A stretch of 64,000 nt of DNA from Drechslerella dactyloides (lineage: Eukaryota; Ascomycota; Orbiliomycetes; Orbiliales; Orbiliaceae), in NCBI GenBank assembly GCA_020064725.1, contig JAGTWJ010000001.1, forward strand, positions 5,394,001 through 5,458,000, given 5' to 3'. Under the pieces are notes generated by a model. That model was not told the DNA's origin. It made no database searches and worked only from the letters and a program-made list of their open reading frames with translations. The number at the start of each line of letters is the position of its first letter. Position 1 is the stretch's first letter. This document shows, one piece after another, positions 58,797-64,000 of this stretch. Made by a program: the position numbers and the translations under genes.

Positions 58797-60877
58797 CTGC
58801 TGCGCAGCCAGGGAGGGAGGTTCGAGTGGAGCGGAGGGGAGGGTGTGGAGAAAGAAGGCCAAGGGAGCAGGCAAGTAAGGAAGGGAAAGGACAGGAAAGG
58901 GCTAAATGTAGCTCGTGCGATGCAGCAGGCCCGGCCGGCCATGCCCTTGCCATGCTCTGCCAGGCCGCGGGCAGGCTGACTGGCTGGAGAGGGATGAACG
59001 ATGGATGATGGATGAGCGATGGACGAAGTCAGACCCGTCGCAGGTGTCTGTCTCTCTGTCCCTATCGAACGACCGATAGGGGGTAGCGGATATCGTGGAC
59101 GCCGGTCGGACTCGAGGCCGGCCAGCCCCAACCACCGACGACCGCCACCGTCCCCTCCGCTCCTCCCTGTCGAACTGCCATGCCTGCTGCCATGCTGCCA
59201 CCCACCGGCCCGAGATGTAATGTATGGCTGTCTGCGTGGATGCGCGTGGGCGGTGAACACGAGCTGCACGACCCGCTCGAATGGGGGTAACGGATGGCGA
59301 AGAAGAAAAATAAAAACCAGGAAACCCCCAAAAAAAGAATAAAACGAAAGGAGCACTGATCCGATCGTAGTGCCATATAACGTGGGCTTCTGTACTACCT
59401 TGCTTGCTTGCATGCAGCGCGTTCAAAAGGTCGCGGTCTGAAATGACCGTGCTGCACCGATGCCGTCCGTATGTCTGCCTGTATACGTACCGCAGTCGAC
59501 GGGGCCAGGTTCGCTAGTGAGCTGACCGACTGAACCCAGCCAGTCTGCAAGCTGCTGCAGTTCCGAAACAAATTGTGCAACTGACGAACTAGCCGTCGTT
59601 CGATATTCCGGGGTGATACGTGCGTACGTATGGTGCTGGAGGGAGCGTGATGGGGTGATGACGGTGGTGATAAAAATAACAAGATGAGGTTTCGACGCAG
59701 ACGTTCGCAGGACCGAATCAAATCAAATCGCAGCAATGCAATCGGAACAGCCGCGATCAAAGAAATGAGGACAGGGACAACATTATATCACCCTTCGGAC
59801 CTCAGCTGCAGTCCCTGAAATACATTAATGACACCAGACGGTATCCGTATAATCAGAGCTCCGGCATGACATGACACCGCCCGCTGGATGGATGCGCAAT
59901 CCCGCCGTCGAAGCTTTGTCTGCTTGCCTTAACCTCTCCGTCGGGACGTGCGGATTGGCCGCACGTTTGGACGCAGCAATTAATCAATCAAGCGCACCTG
60001 ATTCGATTCCCATTGACGGGAACAAAATGGAATGAATGAATGACCGAACGAACGAATGGAAGGCGAGGCCATGCCAAACACGCAATCAGGCTTCGTTCAT
60101 GCATCAAAGCTTCTTTAATTTTTCCCCGGCCGAAGGAACATTCCATGGATCCATCGATACGCTGCGGTGCAAACAACCCGCCCGGGTGACGAACGCGAAC
60201 TCCATGGATCCAACCGTCAGACAAGACAGCCGCGCACAGCAAGGAGATCAAACCCGCTGCAGATGAGACGTTCGAAACCGTATCAATCCAATTTCCAGAG
60301 ACCCAAACCGGGCCTCCGGTCGAGTGATCGAAGCGCCATGCAAGCAAGCAGCCAGGTCACAGTAAGCGGCATCGTCTGTACTCAATATGACCGCATATAA
60401 CAAAATATACGCTGTACCGGTACATCCACACCTCGAAACTGTATGTACCTCTGCACGCCCCTCAAAGTACGGAAGGGGAAGAGCTCAATCGAGAGGGGCA
60501 TCGACCGAAAAGAAGGTTCGGACACGATATGAGACAAAACGCAGCGAACAGCCAAGAAAAAGTATAAAACATCACGTATGTACGAACGAATGCAAGCGAG
60601 GAAACGAGAATAAAACGGTCAACCTACAGGTGATACTGTTCCCGGTGGCGGGAAGAGAGCTGGCTGGATTGGCGATAACACGCGAATGATCCAGCGCCAG
60701 TTTCATGCGGAAGTTCCAAAGTGTCTGTGGAGTGTCCGTATGCAGCCAGGAGGGGGCGAATCGATAGTATGTATCAGCGTACGTAGACGTCCCACCGTCG
60801 AAACACCAAGAGAGGTATGAAGTCTAAATTATTGCTATATTCAGTGCCTCTTATCGGGCTACCGCGTCGTCGTCAGG

Positions 60878-60905
60878 AAAAAAAAAAAAAAAAAAAAAAA
60901 AAAAA
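60878..60905. repeat. A28 homopolymer
   Basis: An uninterrupted run of 28 A on the plus strand. It could be a nucleosome-excluding poly(dA:dT) element or a retroposed poly(A) tail; I saw no recognisable element body or target-site duplication beside it. Confidence 0.9.
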
Positions 60906-63682
60906 GGTAATCGATGTGGAGGTTTCTTAAAATTCTAGCCCGAGGGTACGTGCGTACGTGCGCGTGGGAGCACAGAAGTCTTCTAGAAACAGCTTGGTCG
61001 CGGTCGTTCGAAGCTCAGCTATCCGGAAATTACCCTCAGCCGTGAGTTTTACCTGAGACGGACCGGTCTTTGAAAATCTGCAAATTCCAGCACGCCAGAT
61101 CAAAACGAGGAACGGCTCGACAAGAAAAGTTTCGCGGATGGTCGGCAGCCAAGCTTTCCTCGGATGGTCTGGTCGATTTGGAGAGAAGAAAATATAAGAT
61201 TTTCGTTCTCAAAAAAGCGCAAGAGTCGAGCGGATTGAGTCGAGGTTCGAGGCCGAGGTCCGGTCGTCAGTTAGTCGAGGGAAAAGTGGAGATCGAAGGA
61301 TGGATGGCAGCCACTCGGTGGATACACTGCTCCTCCGAGTATATTATTATATTACGCCGGCGGACGGTCGAGTTCCAGGATCCGGGAAGAAACAAGTGGG
61401 TTCGATCGCAAAAAAAGAGCTGGAAGAACTGGCCGAGCAAGTTACGTTAGAGCAGCTGGTTCAGTCAACTGGATTTCGCGAGACGAGACGAGACGAGACG
61501 AGGTGGAAGAAACGGGATCGAAGAGAAGGAAAGTGAGAAAGTAACTTTTTGCACAGCAGCAGGCCAAAGAGCTATGGGTATCCCGGACGGTGGAGGCTTG
61601 CTCGATTTTCAACGTGGCTCACGAATCTCACGGCTAGTGGGCGCCTCCGTAATATTATTTTATTATAGCAGGATGGAAAGCGTGAAGTATAATTCGAGGC
61701 GTATTAACTATACAATGAGCGGGCTCGTTTTTACGTTCCGCGATGGCGTGAGCTGGAGGATAATGCAATGAAGAATCTTGCAAAGTCATGTCCTCGCAGC
61801 ATCTTGGCGGCGCAGGTCGACTTTTTGTCCAGTCGGGCTGGCCAGGTCTCCGTCGACTGAACTGTCACTGCAGGCACTATTTTTTTTCTTACCTCCCGCG
61901 TGGAAGCCGAATGGAAGCTTAGCCAGCGCTCGTGCGGACAGAATTGAGAAAGAGCAATCACAGCGGGAGGAGAAAGAGTCAGCTAAGCAGGAATCTGTGG
62001 CTTCGAATCCCTGGCAGCGGTCAGGGTGCGAGACCACCAGAATGCGACTAGGGGCCAATAGCTTATTCTTCCACGAGGGCGTTTCAAGACGCCGCTTGGC
62101 GGTCTGTTCCCTTTTTATTTTTCTCTGACAAAGCTCGTGAGAACGGTGCTCGGCCCACTTTGCGAGGCTAATATGCTTAATTAATAATGAACGTGGGAAT
62201 ACGTGATGCGGCGATAATGCCGTTCTCGTCCTCCGCCTCGTCCAGTGATCCATCCACGACGGACTCGGCTGGGTCTTCCTTCAAATTGCTGGATGCAGTG
62301 CTCCTTGCCCTAACTCTTCGACCAACTTGGTATCGTATCATCAGAGCGTTCACGAACTAGCCCAGCAGAAGAAGGCTGCACGGCGCCATCCCTCCATTCA
62401 TCCATCCATCCCATCCATTTCGCCCTCGCACACACTCTCGGAATCCCTACACCGAGTGAGTGGGAACTCCTCTAAGAAAAAATAAAAACAGGGTGCTGCT
62501 GGTACGTACGGATGAATCTCCACGAAGAAGAAGAAAAGAGAACAAACCAGCTAACCAACATTCCTCATTACCCACCTGCGAGGGCCATCAGAACGGACGA
62601 ATCGTCGAATAAGAAAAGCGGCCATCGCCCTCCAAAGGCCCACACCCTTCGCTCAAAAAAGTCAAAACCCGCCCAGCGCCTCAACGTGCTTGTGGAACGG
62701 GATGTTTGACGATTACAATACCACGTGGCCAGCGTGGCAATAATTACCCATCCCTCCCATCCAACCAACCAGACCGAACCAACCATCCAGCCCATTGGCG
62801 ACGCACGCTTGCCATGCGCGGCTTCGCTGCATCGATTGGCCCAGAGTTTGTTTTTTCCGCAGGCACTCTGACTCGTCGTCGATGGCCGACGAGCCAGTGA
62901 ACGCTGCTCGATGGACGGACTCTGCATGACAGGTGCAGACACCCTTCACTAGCTCGGGGAAGTGTATTTCTGGAATTATTATTTATAATTCACGTTTGTC
63001 GAGGGAAATGTCACCTTTGTGCGTTTTCCCGGCGTAGGAGTACATGAGATTACATGGACATGGGTCTGGCAATCTATTTCGAGAGACGTCGACCCTCTCA
63101 ACGTTCACACCTCAACTCCTAGCTGCTCGGGTAACGTGGGAACCGTGCTGCTACTCCTACTGCCAGCTACTCTATCGCTCGTCCTACAGCTCTATCGCAG
63201 GGGCAAAAAGAGGAGCTATGTACGTAGGAACGCGCTCTCAAGGCCACGTTCTGTCAGCTGTCATTTTGCAAACCGTTGGGAGCCGGCTCCGGCTTCGAGA
63301 TCAACCGATGGCCCAGGTATTCCCTGTGCTGACAAGGTTCAAGGGCGAAGAGGAGCATGAACATCTGGCCAGCATCGAAGGAAAACACTCTCGAATCTCT
63401 GATCAATGCTTCCTCTCGAGGGTTGCGTCCCCGAGACTACTTCCTCTCCTCCCTGAATTTGTTCTTTTCTTTGAAGCTAATTTTTCTTTCTCTCCTCTCC
63501 TCATTTGCCGACAAGCCTGTCGTGAAACAGACACGCTACTGGCTTGCCGTTAACTCAAGCCGGCATCATGATATGGCACAGCTGTATTTGCCCCTCCGCA
63601 TGCATCATTGCTGGCCGACTGGCCACGTTCCGGACCCTTGCTTGCCGGCCCAGCTAATTTCCCAAGGATGCCATGTGCGCAT

Positions 63683-63710
63683 GCGTGCGTGCGTGCGTGC
63701 GTGTGTGTGC
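63683..63710. repeat. GCGT/GT microsatellite
   Basis: Tandem GCGT units passing into GTGTGTG, in DNA with no gene assigned. Confidence 0.8.
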
Positions 63711-64000
63711 CGAACGTTCCTTCTATCGCTCGTTCTATCACCAACATGCAACATGCAACTAGCTGTCTCACCCCGTGCAGAATCTCTGGCTGGCCGGAAG
63801 GCTATATCGCACCTGCACCAACGGTTGCACTCCGCTGCAGATAAATTTGTCGTCATCACCGGCAATTGTCGAACGCGGCCAATAGCCAGTTTGTCCGAGG
63901 CGAGACAGCCGAGTTTGAGTTTCACAGGCGAGCTCTTTCTCCTTCTCTTTCCCCGAGTAAGCAGTGAGTCCTACACTTTACAACAGGCTCCTATACGGAC

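Larger units (their letters stand above)
57614..64000. other. 6.4-kb region upstream of FLBA, no supported gene
   Basis: Presumed FLBA promoter and leader followed by DNA of unknown content to the window edge. ORFs of up to 260 codons occur on both strands but no domain is recognisable. It holds a perfect inverted repeat at 58747-58796, a 28-nt A-run at 60878-60905, one TGCATGCA at 59409 and a GCGT/GT repeat near 63683-63710. A gene starting beyond 64000 could reach in from the right. Confidence 0.5.

Noticed and set aside
60878..60905. Retrotransposon poly(A) tail
   Set aside because: No element body, no reverse-transcriptase ORF and no target-site duplication were seen next to it.
1..64000. 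CRISPR array, IS element or secondary-metabolite cluster
   Set aside because: No spaced direct repeats, no transposase ORF, and no backbone synthase (PKS, NRPS, terpene cyclase) anywhere in the window.

Overview
The window is nuclear DNA from a filamentous ascomycete (Pezizomycotina). The signs are short GT-AG introns (mostly 50-135 nt) with CTAAC/CTGAC-type branch sites, one to seven exons per gene, GC-rich C/G-ended codons next to AT-richer intergenic DNA, and fungal genes such as the RGS regulator FlbA, the Paf1 subunit Cdc73, a Pim1-type Lon protease and Aim41. I could rebuild 20 protein-coding genes with exon boundaries that keep the reading frame. I found no rRNA, credible tRNA, CRISPR array or intact transposon. 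The one RNA-gene relic is a degenerate U6 snRNA copy just downstream of PSF2.

Layout. 1-20400 is gene-dense: RING E3 ligase (+), proteasome beta-6 PRE7 (-), SAP30BP/HCNGP-like factor (+), AIM41 (-) and GINS subunit PSF2 (+) from a 253-bp divergent promoter, U6 pseudogene, CDC73 (+), PRMT1-type methyltransferase (+), HAD hydrolase (+), intronless TPR protein (+), ZIP zinc transporter (-). A 2.7-kb gap follows. 23075-28879 has a UBA-UAS-UIM-UBX protein (-) and an atypical fungal kinase (-). After a 3.2-kb gap, 32087-48631 is dense again: MDM31 (-) and ARV1 (+) divergent, V-ATPase subunit e (-) and a hotdog thioesterase (+) divergent, a TMEM19/DUF92 membrane protein (+), mitochondrial LON (+) and ORC4 (+). 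The rest is sparse: 6.2 kb with no recognisable gene between the convergent ORC4 and FLBA, FLBA itself (54836-57613, -), then 6.4 kb upstream of FLBA without a supported gene.

The genes are mostly conserved housekeeping functions, not one pathway. Loose themes are DNA replication (PSF2, ORC4), transcription and chromatin (CDC73, PRMT1, SAP30BP-like, RING protein), ubiquitin-proteasome and proteolysis (RING, PRE7, UBX, LON), mitochondria (AIM41, MDM31, LON, thioesterase), and membranes or ion homeostasis (ARV1, V-ATPase e, ZIP). FlbA is the one developmental regulator.

I see no gene cluster that looks like a new biological system. The points most worth a second look are the U6 pseudogene, a marked excess of the palindrome TGCATGCA confined to intergenic DNA, a perfect heat-shock-element match upstream of LON, the long basic N-terminal extension of Orc4, micro-exons in PRMT1 and AIM41, the altered kinase motifs, and the large gene-free blocks flanking FLBA.
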